DNA of 64,000 nt. Source: Acidiferrobacteraceae bacterium (GTDB lineage: Bacteria > Pseudomonadota > Gammaproteobacteria > Arenicellales > UBA868). How positions within the stretch are numbered: the stretch's first letter is position 1; each line of letters opens with the position of its first letter. Location of the stretch: positions 39,950-103,949 of the forward strand of contig PBOB01000021.1 in assembly GCA_002724185.1 (NCBI GenBank). The letters run 5' to 3'. Made by a program: the position numbers and the translations under genes. Below are positions 36,989-47,406 of the stretch, in pieces. The notes under the pieces were generated by a model. That model made no database searches. It was given only the letters and a program-made list of their open reading frames with translations, and was not told where the DNA came from.

Positions 36989-38062
36989 TCAACGCATAAG
37001 TTGTTTGTGCGTACACGCACTCATAACAATTCCGAACGCAGCCATTAGAGTAACCATTGATGTTCCCCCATAGCTAATTAGTGGTAGTGGTATCCCCACC
37101 ACCGGTAAGACTCCAGTGACCATTGCTATGTTAACAAAAACATAGAAAAAGAATGTTAAAGCTAAACTGCCAACTAGCAGTCGTGCATAGCTATCCTGAA
37201 TACGGTAGGAAAGAAAAAGACAGCGGCCAACTACAAAAATATAAAGAATCATCAAAACTATCGCTCCGACTAGACCAAACTCTTCAGAAAAAACAGCAAA
37301 AATAAAATCTGTACTACGCTCTGGAATAAATTCCAACTGCGACTGTGTGCCTTGCAGCCAACCTTTGCCTACGATACCGGCAGAACCAACTGCAATCTGT
37401 GACTGAATTATATGATATCCGGATCCCATCGGATCCGCCCAAGGATTAAACATCGTTATAATCCTCTCTTGTTGATAACTATGCAGTCGAAACCATAAAA
37501 AAGGGGCAACTGCAGAAACAATTCCTGCAAGAATGAAAAGATGTTGCCAACGCACACCTGACATAAAAACTGCGAGCAACCCTGAGACGATAAGCAGGAT
37601 AGCCGTACCAAGATCTGGCTGCATTATGACTAACAGTACTGGCACCAGAATTAACACAATAGCCATAATTAAGCTTGGCAATCCAGGTGGTAACGGTCTG
37701 CGTGTCAAAAACCATACAACTGCCATAGGTACTGCTAATTTCATTAGTTCTGAAGGCTGGAAACGAATAACCCCAAAATCTAGCCAACGTTGTGCGCCGC
37801 GACCAACATATCCTAGAGACAAAACCAAAATAAGAGAACCTACTCCTATGACAAAAAGATATGGAGACCACCGCCTTAGAACATCCGTAGGTATCTGCGC
37901 CACAACAAATAGCACCACTAAGGAAATAGCAATTCGAAATAAATGTCTCTGAAGAAGATTCCAATCCTGACCACTAGCACTAAACACTACAAACACTCCA
38001 ACACTAAGTAGCAATAGAATACCGAAGAATAACACGCCATCGATATGAAGTTTGCTAGCCAA
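36989..38062 (-). CDS. rodA: Rod-shape peptidoglycan polymerase RodA (MrdB)
   Basis: 357-residue SEDS protein with about ten membrane spans. Signature segments: PSELMKLAVPMAVVWFL, MQPDLGTAILLIVSG with the essential Asp, and the C-terminal LPVVGIPLPLISYGGTSM. It is the glycosyltransferase partner of PBP2 in the elongasome. The start is TTG 38062, overlapping the mrdA stop by 8 bp, with AAGG upstream; no ATG is available before the first helix. Confidence 0.95.
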   Translation of the reverse strand: MASKLHIDGVLFFGILLLLSVGVFVVFSASGQDWNLLQRHLFRIAISLVVLFVVAQIPTDVLRRWSPYLFVIGVGSLILVLSLGYVGRGAQRWLDFGVIRFQPSELMKLAVPMAVVWFLTRRPLPPGLPSLIMAIVLILVPVLLVIMQPDLGTAILLIVSGLLAVFMSGVRWQHLFILAGIVSAVAPFLWFRLHSYQQERIITMFNPWADPMGSGYHIIQSQIAVGSAGIVGKGWLQGTQSQLEFIPERSTDFIFAVFSEEFGLVGAIVLMILYIFVVGRCLFLSYRIQDSYARLLVGSLALTFFFYVFVNIAMVTGVLPVVGIPLPLISYGGTSMVTLMAAFGIVMSACTHKQLMR

Positions 38063-39950
38063 GATTTCTGCCTTTTCGCTCTGAAGTCGCTCTACGTAAT
38101 CGTTCTATAAAATAATAGTCAAGAATTTTACGTGCAATGGGAGCGGCCACCTTACTGCCACTGCCACCATTTTCTATAACAATTGCTAACACAATACTCG
38201 GCTTTTCAACTGGCGCAAAAGCAACAAAGAGAGCATGATCTCTTAGATGTTCTGGAACACTTTCAGAATCATATTCTTCCTCTTGACCAATAGAAATAAG
38301 TTGTGAGGTCCCAGTTTTTCCTGCAATTCGATATGGTGATCCTGCCCCACTAGAACGCGCTGTTCCTTGTAGGCCATGTACAACTGCTACCATTCCATCA
38401 ATTACGGTATTCCATTCTTTTCCCTCTGCTACAACATTGGATATGAATCGAACTTCCGGACCCAAAACTATCTCTCCTGTCTCCGAATTCTCAAAATGTG
38501 ATAACAATCTAGGCTGTACCACAGCACCACGATTTGCAATTGCTGAAGTGGCTACAGCAAGCTGCAATGGTGTTGCTAGCAAATAGCCCTGACCAATACC
38601 AGCAATAACCGTTTCGCCTGGAAACCATGCTTCACCACGTGTTTCCTTCTTCCAATCACGACTGGGAACCAAACCATTAGTTTCATCGTCAAGCCCAATA
38701 CCAGTCATACGACCGAGGCCGAACCGACCTAGCCATGTCGACATACGGTCAATGCCAAGATCAACCGCGAGTTGATAAAAAAACAGATCACAAGATCGCT
38801 CAATAGCCTCCAATAAAGAAACGGCTCCATGTCCATCTCTATTCCAACATCGATAGGCGCGCTCTCGACCAGACAAATAAAATTCTCCATTGCAAAACAC
38901 CTTTGCATCTGACCCAAGCCCCTCATTAAGGGCAGCAACAGCTAATAGCGGCTTAATAGTGGACCCAGGAGCATATCGGCCATGTAGAGCTCGATTTAGC
39001 AGTGGCTTATCCGGCGAACTTCGTAAATCTTCATAAGATGATTTTCCGAAGCCACTAGCAAATAAGTTGGGGTCATAATCTGGCGAGCTTACAAAAGCCA
39101 ATACATCTCCTGTATCTGGTCGAAGCACAACAGCAGCTCCACGACGACCGCCAAGTGCGCCACGAGTAACCTTCTGTATTTCAGCATCTAGCGTAAGATG
39201 AGCGTTCCAACCAGAGCTGGGAGGTAGTTTATCGACAGATCTTACAACTCGCCCATGTGCATTAAATTCTACTGAATCATAGCCAGCTGCACCAAAGAGC
39301 TGTTTTTCATACTTAGCTTCAATTCCCAGTCTGCCAATATAGCGCGTACCGCTATAAGAAGATCGATCTAGATCTTGCAAATCACCCTCACTTATACGAC
39401 TAACATACCCGATCGCATGGGCAAATAGTCCATCATATGGATAAAACCTACGAAGGTTTGCAGTCAAAGTGACACCAGCGAATCGATGCTGATTCACAGC
39501 CACCAGAGCAGCCTGCTCATGCGATAAATTCATTTTAAGTAAATGAGATTCGAAGGTGGGGCGGTTTTCTAAACCTCTAAGAAAACGAGATATCTCGGTA
39601 TCATTCAGATCAATCAGATTTGAAATTTCTTTTATAGTGCTATTAATATCAGGAACTTTATCTGGAACAAGTTCTAGATCATATACGGGATAATTTCTGG
39701 CTAGTACAGATCCATTGCGATCAAAGATCCACCCTCTTATAGGTGGTATAGGTAATATACCTAACCGATTCTCACTAGATAACGTGCTATAACGATCGTA
39801 GTTCATAACCTGCAAGAAATATAGTCTTCCCAAAACAACTAAGCTCAAGATCACCACCATGCTCGCCGCTATGATTAGGCGATATTTGGTAACCGAGGAA
39901 TCCCGTCGAGGGTCAAGAATATAGAGGCTGGACTTCAATATTGATCTCAA
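38055..39950 (-). CDS. mrdA: Penicillin-binding protein 2 (MrdA)
   Basis: 631-residue class B PBP. One N-terminal membrane anchor (LIIAASMVVILSLVVLGRLYF), a PBP dimerisation domain (ENRLGILPIPPIRGWIFDRNG) and a transpeptidase domain with SxxK at Ser330-Lys333 (GSTIKPL), SCD at 386-388 (the SxD form usual for PBP2) and KTG at 545-547. It crosslinks side-wall peptidoglycan with RodA. The start is a TTG at 39950 with a very strong GGGGAGGG five bases upstream, overlapping the end of mreD, so TTG use is well supported here. Confidence 0.95.
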   Translation of the reverse strand: MRSILKSSLYILDPRRDSSVTKYRLIIAASMVVILSLVVLGRLYFLQVMNYDRYSTLSSENRLGILPIPPIRGWIFDRNGSVLARNYPVYDLELVPDKVPDINSTIKEISNLIDLNDTEISRFLRGLENRPTFESHLLKMNLSHEQAALVAVNQHRFAGVTLTANLRRFYPYDGLFAHAIGYVSRISEGDLQDLDRSSYSGTRYIGRLGIEAKYEKQLFGAAGYDSVEFNAHGRVVRSVDKLPPSSGWNAHLTLDAEIQKVTRGALGGRRGAAVVLRPDTGDVLAFVSSPDYDPNLFASGFGKSSYEDLRSSPDKPLLNRALHGRYAPGSTIKPLLAVAALNEGLGSDAKVFCNGEFYLSGRERAYRCWNRDGHGAVSLLEAIERSCDLFFYQLAVDLGIDRMSTWLGRFGLGRMTGIGLDDETNGLVPSRDWKKETRGEAWFPGETVIAGIGQGYLLATPLQLAVATSAIANRGAVVQPRLLSHFENSETGEIVLGPEVRFISNVVAEGKEWNTVIDGMVAVVHGLQGTARSSGAGSPYRIAGKTGTSQLISIGQEEEYDSESVPEHLRDHALFVAFAPVEKPSIVLAIVIENGGSGSKVAAPIARKILDYYFIERLRRATSERKGRNLG

Positions 39951-39962
39951 CTATACCCTCCC

Positions 39963-40457
39963 CTACGGTAATCTCGCCCATTGACGTACACGTCGAAGAA
40001 TAATGTAGATAACCGGCCACAGAAACGCCGCAATCAAAACAGCAATCCAACGATTGCTAGAGAAGTCTATATCTCCAATGATTATCCCAATAAACATCAG
40101 GAGAACAGTTTCGCCGATAAGTAAAATTAGAACAATAAAAGACTGCTGCCAAACTGGAAACATTCGAACACGAAGAGCAAGTCGGTCAGCGAAAAACACA
40201 AGAACTAGTTTACTTAATGCATAACGCCCTAATGTTCCAAAAGAAACAACATCCAAAAAAAGACCAATCAACCAGGCTGGCAGTAAACCTATTTTCTTTG
40301 GGACAGCGAAACACCAATAGATAAGAACTAGGGAAATCCAGTCAGGGTTGTAACTATTCAAACTACCGCCAGTAGGAACAGCAAAAAAACAAAATGCGAT
40401 CAATAATGTGATGGGAATAACCCACCACTTTTTTGAACGAGACGAATTACTAATCAA
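39963..40457 (-). CDS. mreD: Rod shape-determining protein MreD
   Basis: 164-residue membrane protein with about five hydrophobic segments. Family features are the early PDWISLVLIYWCFAVPKKIGLLPAWLIG region and DVVSFGTLGRYALSKLVLVFFAD. Part of the elongasome membrane platform with MreC and RodA. Start codon TTG at 40457, one base after the mreC stop, indicating coupled translation; no in-frame ATG occurs near the N-terminus. Confidence 0.9.
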   Translation of the reverse strand: MISNSSRSKKWWVIPITLLIAFCFFAVPTGGSLNSYNPDWISLVLIYWCFAVPKKIGLLPAWLIGLFLDVVSFGTLGRYALSKLVLVFFADRLALRVRMFPVWQQSFIVLILLIGETVLLMFIGIIIGDIDFSSNRWIAVLIAAFLWPVIYIILRRVRQWARLP

Positions 40458-40458
40458 T

Positions 40459-41310
40459 TTAATTGCTCATCTTTTCTAAATCAGTTGCAGTAATCTTATT
40501 CCCATTATGCGATATCAATAGAACCTCTCTAACAGCTGACGGCTGAGCTGTAGGCTCTGCGACAACACTTAGAAACGGTGAGTTTACATCACTATCAATT
40601 TCTTTAATTGTGCCGACCGGATAACCTTCTGGATATAAATCGCCCAACCCAGATGTAACAAATAAATCTCCCCTTCTAACATCTGCTGTTCGAGCTAAGT
40701 ATGGCGCACTTAACAAGTTACCTTGGTCGCTCCCGTATACAATGGTGCGGATCCCACTCCTAACAAATTGCACTGGGATGCCTTGGCTTGAATCTGTAAT
40801 AAGCATTATAGAACTTCTGAATAAGCCAACCCTCACCACCTGCCCGATTACACCTGCTGGACCGATCACCGCTTGGCCAACATACACGCCATCCGCCGCT
40901 CCGCGATCAACAAGAACAGTTTGATTATATAGATCGGGATGTACCTCAACGATTCTAGCAAAAAGCGCCTCTTCAGAAAGCTTAGATTCTGCTCCTATGA
41001 TCTTGCGCAAACGCATATTTTCGGCTTGAAGAGCATCAAACTGCTGCAACCGTGATTGCATTATAAGATGCTGACGCTGCAGGACAGTATATTTCTGCTT
41101 CAGTTCACCCCAGTCTTCGAGATCGTTACCTATCCAACGAAAAAACAATACTGGAGATGAAGCAACCATATGAATTGGTAGTGCCACAACTGAGACAACA
41201 GCGCGACCCTGTGAGAACATCTCTGTCTTACTATCCATCAGTAGTAATACAATTGACAAAGTGAGCAGCAATATTAGCCTATATGAAGGGAATAATCCTT
41301 TTGGTTTCAT
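40459..41310 (-). CDS. mreC: Rod shape-determining protein MreC
   Basis: 283 residues: short cytoplasmic tail, one membrane span (LILLLTLSIVLLLM), a coiled coil (KYTVLQRQHLIMQSRLQQFDALQAENMRLRKI, residues ~72-103) and two beta-barrel lobes containing VHPDLYNQTVLVDRGAADGV, GQAVIGPAGVIGQV and VTSGLGDLYPEGYPVG. MreC scaffolds PBP2-RodA in the periplasm. ATG start. About 95 bp separate it from mreB; a TATACT hexamer on the minus strand near 41344 could be a -10 for a secondary promoter. Confidence 0.95.
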   Translation of the reverse strand: MKPKGLFPSYRLILLLTLSIVLLLMDSKTEMFSQGRAVVSVVALPIHMVASSPVLFFRWIGNDLEDWGELKQKYTVLQRQHLIMQSRLQQFDALQAENMRLRKIIGAESKLSEEALFARIVEVHPDLYNQTVLVDRGAADGVYVGQAVIGPAGVIGQVVRVGLFRSSIMLITDSSQGIPVQFVRSGIRTIVYGSDQGNLLSAPYLARTADVRRGDLFVTSGLGDLYPEGYPVGTIKEIDSDVNSPFLSVVAEPTAQPSAVREVLLISHNGNKITATDLEKMSN

Positions 41311-41405
41311 ATACCCGGGATTCCAAATTTGTAGTTAGAGTATAATTCCATGACGGCGCACAGCGTCAGACGCCACTTAGTGCTAAGACCAAACAATACA
41401 AAGCA

Positions 41406-42473
41406 TCATTCGTGCGTAAAAACATCTCCAAGAATATCCATTTCTTCCAGCGCGCGCCCACATCCTCGGGCAACGCACGTCAGTGGATCATCAGCAATAA
41501 CAACTGGTAAGCCAGTCTCTTCCATTAATCGCCGATCCATATCGCGCATCATTGCGCCCCCCCCTGCGATAACCATACCGCGCTCACCAATGTCTGCTGA
41601 CAATTCTGGCGGCGTGTTCTCAAGAGCCTCTCTGATTGATCGAACAATTTGATGCAACGCATCGCTAGTAGCTTCATATACTTCATCACTGTTAATCATA
41701 AGACTGCTTGAAACACCCTCTGCAATGTCACGCCCTTTAACCTCCATCTCTCTCAGCTCAGAATCTATCCATGCTGAACCAATAGCTTTCTTAACACGCT
41801 CTGCAGTCGACTCACCAATTAACAAACCGTGGCGTCTTCTAACATAATTAATTATGGCCTCATCGAAAGTGTCTCCTGCAACTCGAATCGAAGTCGCATA
41901 AACTCTCCCACCTAGTGAAATGACGCCGACTTCCGTAGTACCACCGCCAATATCAACTACCAATGAACCCGTTGGCTCTGCAACTGGAAGACTAGCGCCA
42001 ATCGCAACAGCCATCGGCTCTTCTATTAGGTAAACTTCTCTCGCACCTGCACTACGAGCCGATTCCCGAATCGCTCTCCTCTCTACTTGTGTTGACCCCC
42101 CAGGGACTGAGATAACTATTCTTGGACTTGAAAAGAACCTATTTTCTTGTACGCGGCGAATAAAAAACTTAAGCATTACTTCGGTGATACCAAAATCCGC
42201 GATAACGCCATCTTTAAGGGGTCGAATTGCTTTAATATTCCCGGGAGTTCGACCCAGCATCATTTTAGCTTCTTTACCTACAGCGAGTACCGTATTGTCA
42301 GGCGATATAGATCCGGTACGGATCGCCACTACCGACGGCTCATTGAGTATGACTCCTCGATCACGCACATAAACTAGTGTATTGGCGGTTCCAAGATCTA
42401 TTGCTAGATCATTAGAAAACAGGCCAAATAGGCTTTTACGAGAAAAATGGCGAAACACAGAATAAGGAACCAT
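41406..42473 (-). CDS. mreB: Rod shape-determining actin homologue MreB
   Basis: About 355 residues from the ATG at 42473 ([20 protein letters not shown]), close to the usual ~347; the frame is open further upstream, but the added residues have no family match. Actin-fold phosphate loops: [16 protein letters not shown] (phosphate 1) and [14 protein letters not shown] (phosphate 2), with [17 protein letters not shown] near the adenosine site. Filaments under the inner membrane guide the elongasome. First gene of the cell-shape and envelope run; its promoter must overlap that of the divergent gatC, about 100 bp away. Confidence 0.95.
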   Translation of the reverse strand: MVPYSVFRHFSRKSLFGLFSNDLAIDLGTANTLVYVRDRGVILNEPSVVAIRTGSISPDNTVLAVGKEAKMMLGRTPGNIKAIRPLKDGVIADFGITEVMLKFFIRRVQENRFFSSPRIVISVPGGSTQVERRAIRESARSAGAREVYLIEEPMAVAIGASLPVAEPTGSLVVDIGGGTTEVGVISLGGRVYATSIRVAGDTFDEAIINYVRRRHGLLIGESTAERVKKAIGSAWIDSELREMEVKGRDIAEGVSSSLMINSDEVYEATSDALHQIVRSIREALENTPPELSADIGERGMVIAGGGAMMRDMDRRLMEETGLPVVIADDPLTCVARGCGRALEEMDILGDVFTHE

Positions 42474-42574
42474 AAGTTGCTCAGTAGGTAATCTAACAAT
42501 AAGTCGGTGGGCTGATGATAACTCGTAGGATATAATTATCACAATTCCTCGTTAGCCGCATTATCGAGCCCGAC

Positions 42575-42862
42575 ATGTCCATAACAAAATACGATGTTGA
42601 ACATATCGCAAATCTGGCCAGAATTCGCATAGATACGGCAGATATTGAGCAATATACCCTTGATTTAGCACGAATACTTGAATTGTTCCAGCAAATGGAC
42701 TCTATGGACGTTAAGGACAAAGAACCGCTAGCTCACCCTCAAGATATTGAATTACGCCTTCGCAATGATGAGGTGACCGAACCCGAAATGAGACAGAAAC
42801 TGCAGTCTGTGGCCCCTAGCATTCATCAAGGCTTGTATTCGGTTCCCCAAATAATAGAGTAG
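42575..42862 (+). CDS. gatC: Asp-tRNA(Asn)/Glu-tRNA(Gln) amidotransferase subunit GatC
   Basis: 95-residue small subunit. Starts MSITKYDVEHIANLARI, and has the conserved LARILELFQQMDSMDVKDKEPLAHP and LRNDEV segments. It stabilises GatA and links it to GatB. First gene of gatCAB, divergent from mreB, the arrangement known from Pseudomonas. The presence of gatCAB implies that Gln- and/or Asn-tRNA is made by transamidation. Confidence 0.95.
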   Translation: MSITKYDVEHIANLARIRIDTADIEQYTLDLARILELFQQMDSMDVKDKEPLAHPQDIELRLRNDEVTEPEMRQKLQSVAPSIHQGLYSVPQIIE

Positions 42863-42916
42863 CTGGGCGCATTCTGGTGACCAATTTTTCCAGCACAAAT
42901 ACCTAGCAAAAAATAT

Positions 42917-44374
42917 ATGCCATACCGGCAAAACCTTAGCTCAATTGTAGGCATGCTGAATCGGAACGACATAAGCAGTGTTGAGCTTGTTCAATGCTTT
43001 CTTGACCGTATACAAAAACATTCTGATCTCAACGCTTTTATTTCTACTGATCCTGAACAGACACTAAAACAAGCACAACTATCTGACGAAGCAAGAGCAA
43101 GGGGCTCAAGTAGCGATTTATCTGGAGTCCCCATTGCGCATAAAGATATATTTTGTACAACTCACATGGCTACAACATGCGGATCTCGCATGTTAAAAGA
43201 TTTTATTTCTCCCTATAACGCGACTGTCGTAGAACTCCTATCAAAAAGTGGAGCGATATTGATTGGTAAAACAAATATGGATGAGTTTGCGATGGGCAGT
43301 TCAACCGAGACGTCCTGGTTTGGTCCAACGCGAAATCCATGGCACGGAGACCACGTACCTGGTGGAAGTTCTGGCGGTTCCGCTGCGGCTGTTGCAGCTC
43401 GATTAGTTCCAGCTGCAACAGGAACCGATACCGGAGGATCTATACGACAACCAGCTGCATTTTGCGGACTTACCGGTCTCAAACCTAGTTATGGTCGAAT
43501 CTCCCGCTACGGCATGATTGCTTACGCATCATCATTAGATCAAGGCGGACCAATCACTCAAACAGCTGAAGATGCTGCTCGACTTCTACAAGTTATGGCT
43601 GGTTTTGACAGGCGTGATGCAACTTCGTTAAACAAACAGGTACCTAATTATCTTGATCACTTATGCACGTCGATTGCAGGACTTAGAATCGGAGTACCCA
43701 GTAACTTTGTAGATGATGCAGTAAACTCAGAAGTATTAGATGCAATTCATGACTCTCTTGCCGAGTTTGAAAAACTAGGAGCGAAGCTTGTCGAAGTGAG
43801 CCTACCCAGTTCTAAAGCTGCCATCCCTTGTTATTACGTTATCGCACCAGCTGAAGCCTCATCAAACTTGTCTCGATTCGATGGTGTGCGCTATGGCTAT
43901 CGAACAGACTCATTTAATGATTTAGACGAGCTGTATAAGAAAACCCGTAGTGAGGGATTCGGCTTGGAAGTTAAACGTCGAATTATGATCGGCACCTTCG
44001 CACTATCATCTGGATATTACGATGCATATTATCGAAAAGCCCAACAAATTCGGCGCTTAATATCTGATGAATTTGAATCCGCTTTTAAGCAGTGTGATTA
44101 CATCGCGGGACCAACATCACCCACAACAGCTTTTGGCCTTGGAGAAAAAACAAATGATCCAGTGTCAATGTATCTTAGCGATATCTTCACTATAAGTGCA
44201 AATCTTGCTGGTATTCCGGCCATTTCAATCCCAGTAGGTTTTGATAAGCTCGGTCTACCAGTAGGGTTACAGTTAATAGGCCAGTCTTTTGATGAACAAG
44301 GTCTACTTAATCTCGCTCATTCGTACCAGCAGGTTACAAACTGGCATGAAGTAATACCGACGGAATTTACATAA
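42917..44374 (+). CDS. gatA: Asp-tRNA(Asn)/Glu-tRNA(Gln) amidotransferase subunit GatA
   Basis: 485-residue amidase-signature enzyme. The catalytic Lys is in [12 protein letters not shown], and the cis-Ser and nucleophilic Ser are in [14 protein letters not shown] and [16 protein letters not shown]. It releases ammonia from glutamine and channels it to GatB. The C-terminus has the usual [24 protein letters not shown] start 54 bp after gatC; the TAA is directly followed by the ATG of gatB. Confidence 0.96.
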   Translation: MPYRQNLSSIVGMLNRNDISSVELVQCFLDRIQKHSDLNAFISTDPEQTLKQAQLSDEARARGSSSDLSGVPIAHKDIFCTTHMATTCGSRMLKDFISPYNATVVELLSKSGAILIGKTNMDEFAMGSSTETSWFGPTRNPWHGDHVPGGSSGGSAAAVAARLVPAATGTDTGGSIRQPAAFCGLTGLKPSYGRISRYGMIAYASSLDQGGPITQTAEDAARLLQVMAGFDRRDATSLNKQVPNYLDHLCTSIAGLRIGVPSNFVDDAVNSEVLDAIHDSLAEFEKLGAKLVEVSLPSSKAAIPCYYVIAPAEASSNLSRFDGVRYGYRTDSFNDLDELYKKTRSEGFGLEVKRRIMIGTFALSSGYYDAYYRKAQQIRRLISDEFESAFKQCDYIAGPTSPTTAFGLGEKTNDPVSMYLSDIFTISANLAGIPAISIPVGFDKLGLPVGLQLIGQSFDEQGLLNLAHSYQQVTNWHEVIPTEFT

Positions 44375-45823
44375 ATGGCTTGGGAAACTGTTATAGGGCT
44401 CGAAGTACACGTGCAGCTATGCACTCAAAGTAAAATATTTTCTGGGGCGGGAACTATGTTTGGCGCTGAACCAAATACTCAAACATGTGAGGTAGACATT
44501 GCCTTGCCCGGAGTTTTGCCGGTGATGAATAAGGAAGCCGCCCTAATGGCTGTAAAGTTTGGAATTGCTATTGGCGCAAATGTAAATCGCCGCTCGATAT
44601 TTGCCAGAAAAAATTATTTTTATCCTGATCTTCCAAAAGGCTATCAGATTAGTCAATATGAACTACCGATAGTTTCTGGTGGAAGTGTCGACATTAGCAC
44701 GCCAAATGGCAATAAAACGATTAGAATTACTCGTGCGCATTTAGAAGAAGACGCAGGTAAATTATTGCATCAACAAGCGAACAATTGCTCTGGTGTAGAT
44801 CTAAATCGCGCTGGTACCCCCCTGCTGGAAATTGTTTCCGAACCAGATATGCGATCACCATCGGAAGCGATAGCTTATCTAAAAAAGATTCATACACTAG
44901 TCCGATATCTGAAAATTTGTGATGGAAACATGCAAGAGGGTTCTTTTCGTTGCGATGCGAATGTCTCCGTTCGCCCGAAACGCAATGACCAATTCGGAAC
45001 ACGATGTGAAATAAAAAACCTTAACTCATTTCGCAATATCGAAAAAAGCATAAATTTTGAGGTTAAAAGACATATTGATGTCCTTAAGGCTGGTGGAAAT
45101 ATCGCCCAGGAAACACGCCTATATGATGCTAACAACGATTTAACTCGGTCAATGAGGAGTAAGGAAGAGGCGCACGATTATCGCTACTTCCCCGATCCCG
45201 ATTTGCCACCATTGGTAATCAGTGATGATTTATTTTCTGAGACTCAAGCATTGATCCCAGAATTACCTGATCACCGATACAAAAGATTTATTTCTAGCTA
45301 CCACTTAAACGAAAAGGATGCAGAATTTCTTACTTCCGACCGGGAAATTGCCGATTATTTTGAACAGGTAGTTTCGATTTGTAGTGATAGCCGAAAATCA
45401 GCAAACTGGATCACCGGAGAATTACTACACCGACTTAATCAAAATGGATTGGATATCAAAAACTCAAAGATAGCCCCACCAATGCTCGGTGAACTTATAC
45501 AAAAGATTAATGACGGTACTATATCTGGGAAAATCGCAAAAGACGTTTTCGATGAAATGTGGCGTGGCGAAGGCGATGCTAACTCAATAATCGAAACAAA
45601 TAATCTGGGACAAATCTCAAATACCGACATAGTTGACGACGCAATTGATAAGGTTATAGAGAATCATGCTACACAGGTACAACAATACCTAGATGGACAA
45701 AGTAAAGTCTTTGGTTTCTTAGTAGGGAAAGTTATGCAAGCAACAGCTGGGAAGGCTAACCCTCAACTGGTCAATCAAATACTGAAGACTAAATTAACTC
45801 GAAAACATGAAATTTCCGATTAG
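44375..45823 (+). CDS. gatB: Asp-tRNA(Asn)/Glu-tRNA(Gln) amidotransferase subunit GatB
   Basis: 482 residues. Begins [21 protein letters not shown], the family start. Further signatures are [56 protein letters not shown] and [12 protein letters not shown]. The C-terminal helical and YqeY-like tail domain is complete ([21 protein letters not shown]). It holds mischarged tRNA and performs the ATP-dependent amidation. Start abuts the gatA stop. Confidence 0.96.
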   Translation: MAWETVIGLEVHVQLCTQSKIFSGAGTMFGAEPNTQTCEVDIALPGVLPVMNKEAALMAVKFGIAIGANVNRRSIFARKNYFYPDLPKGYQISQYELPIVSGGSVDISTPNGNKTIRITRAHLEEDAGKLLHQQANNCSGVDLNRAGTPLLEIVSEPDMRSPSEAIAYLKKIHTLVRYLKICDGNMQEGSFRCDANVSVRPKRNDQFGTRCEIKNLNSFRNIEKSINFEVKRHIDVLKAGGNIAQETRLYDANNDLTRSMRSKEEAHDYRYFPDPDLPPLVISDDLFSETQALIPELPDHRYKRFISSYHLNEKDAEFLTSDREIADYFEQVVSICSDSRKSANWITGELLHRLNQNGLDIKNSKIAPPMLGELIQKINDGTISGKIAKDVFDEMWRGEGDANSIIETNNLGQISNTDIVDDAIDKVIENHATQVQQYLDGQSKVFGFLVGKVMQATAGKANPQLVNQILKTKLTRKHEISD

Positions 45824-45930
45824 TGCACACAAAGCCATTCGAGTGTTAGAATTACAACAACAGATTTAAAACCAGGTGTTAGAGGCCCAATATATTGAGA
45901 ACTACTTGGAGCCAAAATCTGGGAGCAACT

Positions 45931-46680
45931 GTGAATAGAAATAAATTTATGGTGCGATTTGTTGCTGCAGCTGTCAGTATTTTGTTGCTGAGCGCCTGTG
46001 AAGGTGGGTCACGTAGCGGGGCCGTTGGTCAAATATTCAATCTTTCAGGTCATTGGACGGGCTCGCTTACTGAGGTAGGTGGTAGTTCTAATTTGGCTTC
46101 GTCGTTTACCATATCAGATCATGGTGGATCTGTAAGTGGCACAATGACTATCTCCGGTCACACTTGCTTTAGTCATGGCAATTTAACTGGCACATCGTTT
46201 CCTATGCCAGTTAATTCAGAAGGCGACAATCCATTGACCTCGGATCAAGAAAATAGCAATCAGGGGACAGCAAGCCTTACTCTCACCTCCACTGAAACTT
46301 CAAAAGGTATTGAGTCAGTCTCCATAACTAGCGGTGGAAGTGGGTATACTAGTCCGCCAACTATATCCTTTACTGCTCCTGATGACACATTGGGTAGCAA
46401 ACCAACTGCCACAGCCGTTATTGAGGATGGGGCCATTAAAGCCATTGTTGTAAACAGTCCCGGCACCGGATATCGCTTTGCACCAGGAATAACATTCTCA
46501 GGAGGTGGAGGGACTGGAGCAGCAGCGACAGCCACACTTTCTAGCGTCACTAACAACATTATTTTCACCATGAGTGGTGACTCAAGTTCTATCCAAGGCC
46601 ACTATTCCGGCACATGGAACGGGGCATCTGCTGCTTGCCGCGTAGGAACCCAAGGCACTATCTCTCTCCAGCGATCATAG
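45931..46680 (+). CDS. Unknown lipoprotein with two Gly-rich beta repeats
   Basis: About 249 residues from GTG 45931, which has GGGAG five bases upstream; the frame also opens at a TTG (45895). The N-terminus is a clear lipoprotein signal (VAAAVSILLLSAC, Cys23). The mature part starts with a lipocalin-like or beta-sandwich stretch (LSGHWTGSLTEVGG), then a two-fold repeat: SVSITSGGSGYTSPPTISFT and IVVNSPGTGYRFAPGITFSG. Such GSGYxxPPxI-F repeats are common in phage- and marine-bacterial surface proteins. The end returns to the first fold (GHYSGTWNGASAACRVGTQGTISL), suggesting the repeat pair is an insert in a small beta domain. Two Cys (in HTCFSHG and AACRVG) may pair. Stands alone after gatB. 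Function unknown. Confidence 0.75.
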   Translation: MNRNKFMVRFVAAAVSILLLSACEGGSRSGAVGQIFNLSGHWTGSLTEVGGSSNLASSFTISDHGGSVSGTMTISGHTCFSHGNLTGTSFPMPVNSEGDNPLTSDQENSNQGTASLTLTSTETSKGIESVSITSGGSGYTSPPTISFTAPDDTLGSKPTATAVIEDGAIKAIVVNSPGTGYRFAPGITFSGGGGTGAAATATLSSVTNNIIFTMSGDSSSIQGHYSGTWNGASAACRVGTQGTISLQRS

Positions 46681-46740
46681 GTGTGGATGCGCCAAATCAC
46701 TGGACCTTATATGTGCAGGCTACTAACAACGACACAAATT

Positions 46741-47406
46741 CTAGATACTATTGCGAATGTAGGTGGGTAACGCTGCAATATGGCTATCATGACCTCGCTC
46801 TATCATCCTAGCAGCAACCTTCACAATCCATTCGGCGCGCGGCTCAATACCACGTATTATTTGATCTGCATTATGTAATACTATTTCTTCGGAGTACAGA
46901 TCCCAACCACTTCCAATAGCCACCTCATCAGGCAGAGGATGAGGCAGTGAGGTAAAACCACTTGTTTCCGGTCCATCGCGCCAGACCCAGCCCGATTTTG
47001 ATTGCTTATCCTTAGTTAGACGACCCCAATACAGCTCACTCATTCTTGCATCTATAGCTGGAAATACCGACTGTGCATCGGCTCCTTCCGCCAAAGCCAT
47101 TAGCGAAGATACTCCAAGCAAAGGTAATTTAAGGGCCAGCGCCAGACCTTGGGCTACCCCCAATCCAATTCGGATCCCCGTAAACGAACCTGGACCACTG
47201 TCAAAGGCGACAGCATCTAGATCATCAAGAGTTATCTTGGCCTCTAACAAAAGGCTCTCAGTCATTGGCAATACAAGATTGGAATGTCCGCGTGGCTCAA
47301 CTTGGTGACGCTCCAAAATAGTGTCATCGCACAGCCTAAGAGCGACTGAGCAACTATTAGTAACCGTATCTATACCGAGTAATATCAAGAATTTTCTACT
47401 AATCAA
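46741..47406 (-). CDS. tsaB: tRNA threonylcarbamoyladenosine biosynthesis protein TsaB
   Basis: About 221 residues. ASKHA-fold start LLGIDTVTNSCSVAL, then GHSNLVLPMTESLL, DAVAFDSGPGSFTGIRIGLGVAQGLALAL and VFPAIDARMSELYW, all TsaB hallmarks. It supports TsaD in the t6A tRNA modification. No ATG precedes the conserved region; candidate TTG starts are 47409, 47406 and 47388. The one at 47406 overlaps the rfbD stop as TTGA, so coupled translation is likely. Last gene of the grpE-to-tsaB run; convergent with the lipoprotein gene. Confidence 0.9.
   Translation of the reverse strand: MISRKFLILLGIDTVTNSCSVALRLCDDTILERHQVEPRGHSNLVLPMTESLLLEAKITLDDLDAVAFDSGPGSFTGIRIGLGVAQGLALALKLPLLGVSSLMALAEGADAQSVFPAIDARMSELYWGRLTKDKQSKSGWVWRDGPETSGFTSLPHPLPDEVAIGSGWDLYSEEIVLHNADQIIRGIEPRAEWIVKVAARMIERGHDSHIAALPTYIRNSI

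Noticed and set aside
37479..37964. 161-codon minus-strand frame inside rodA
   Set aside because: Out-of-frame shadow of rodA, rich in Cys and Ser; rodA shows all SEDS motifs.
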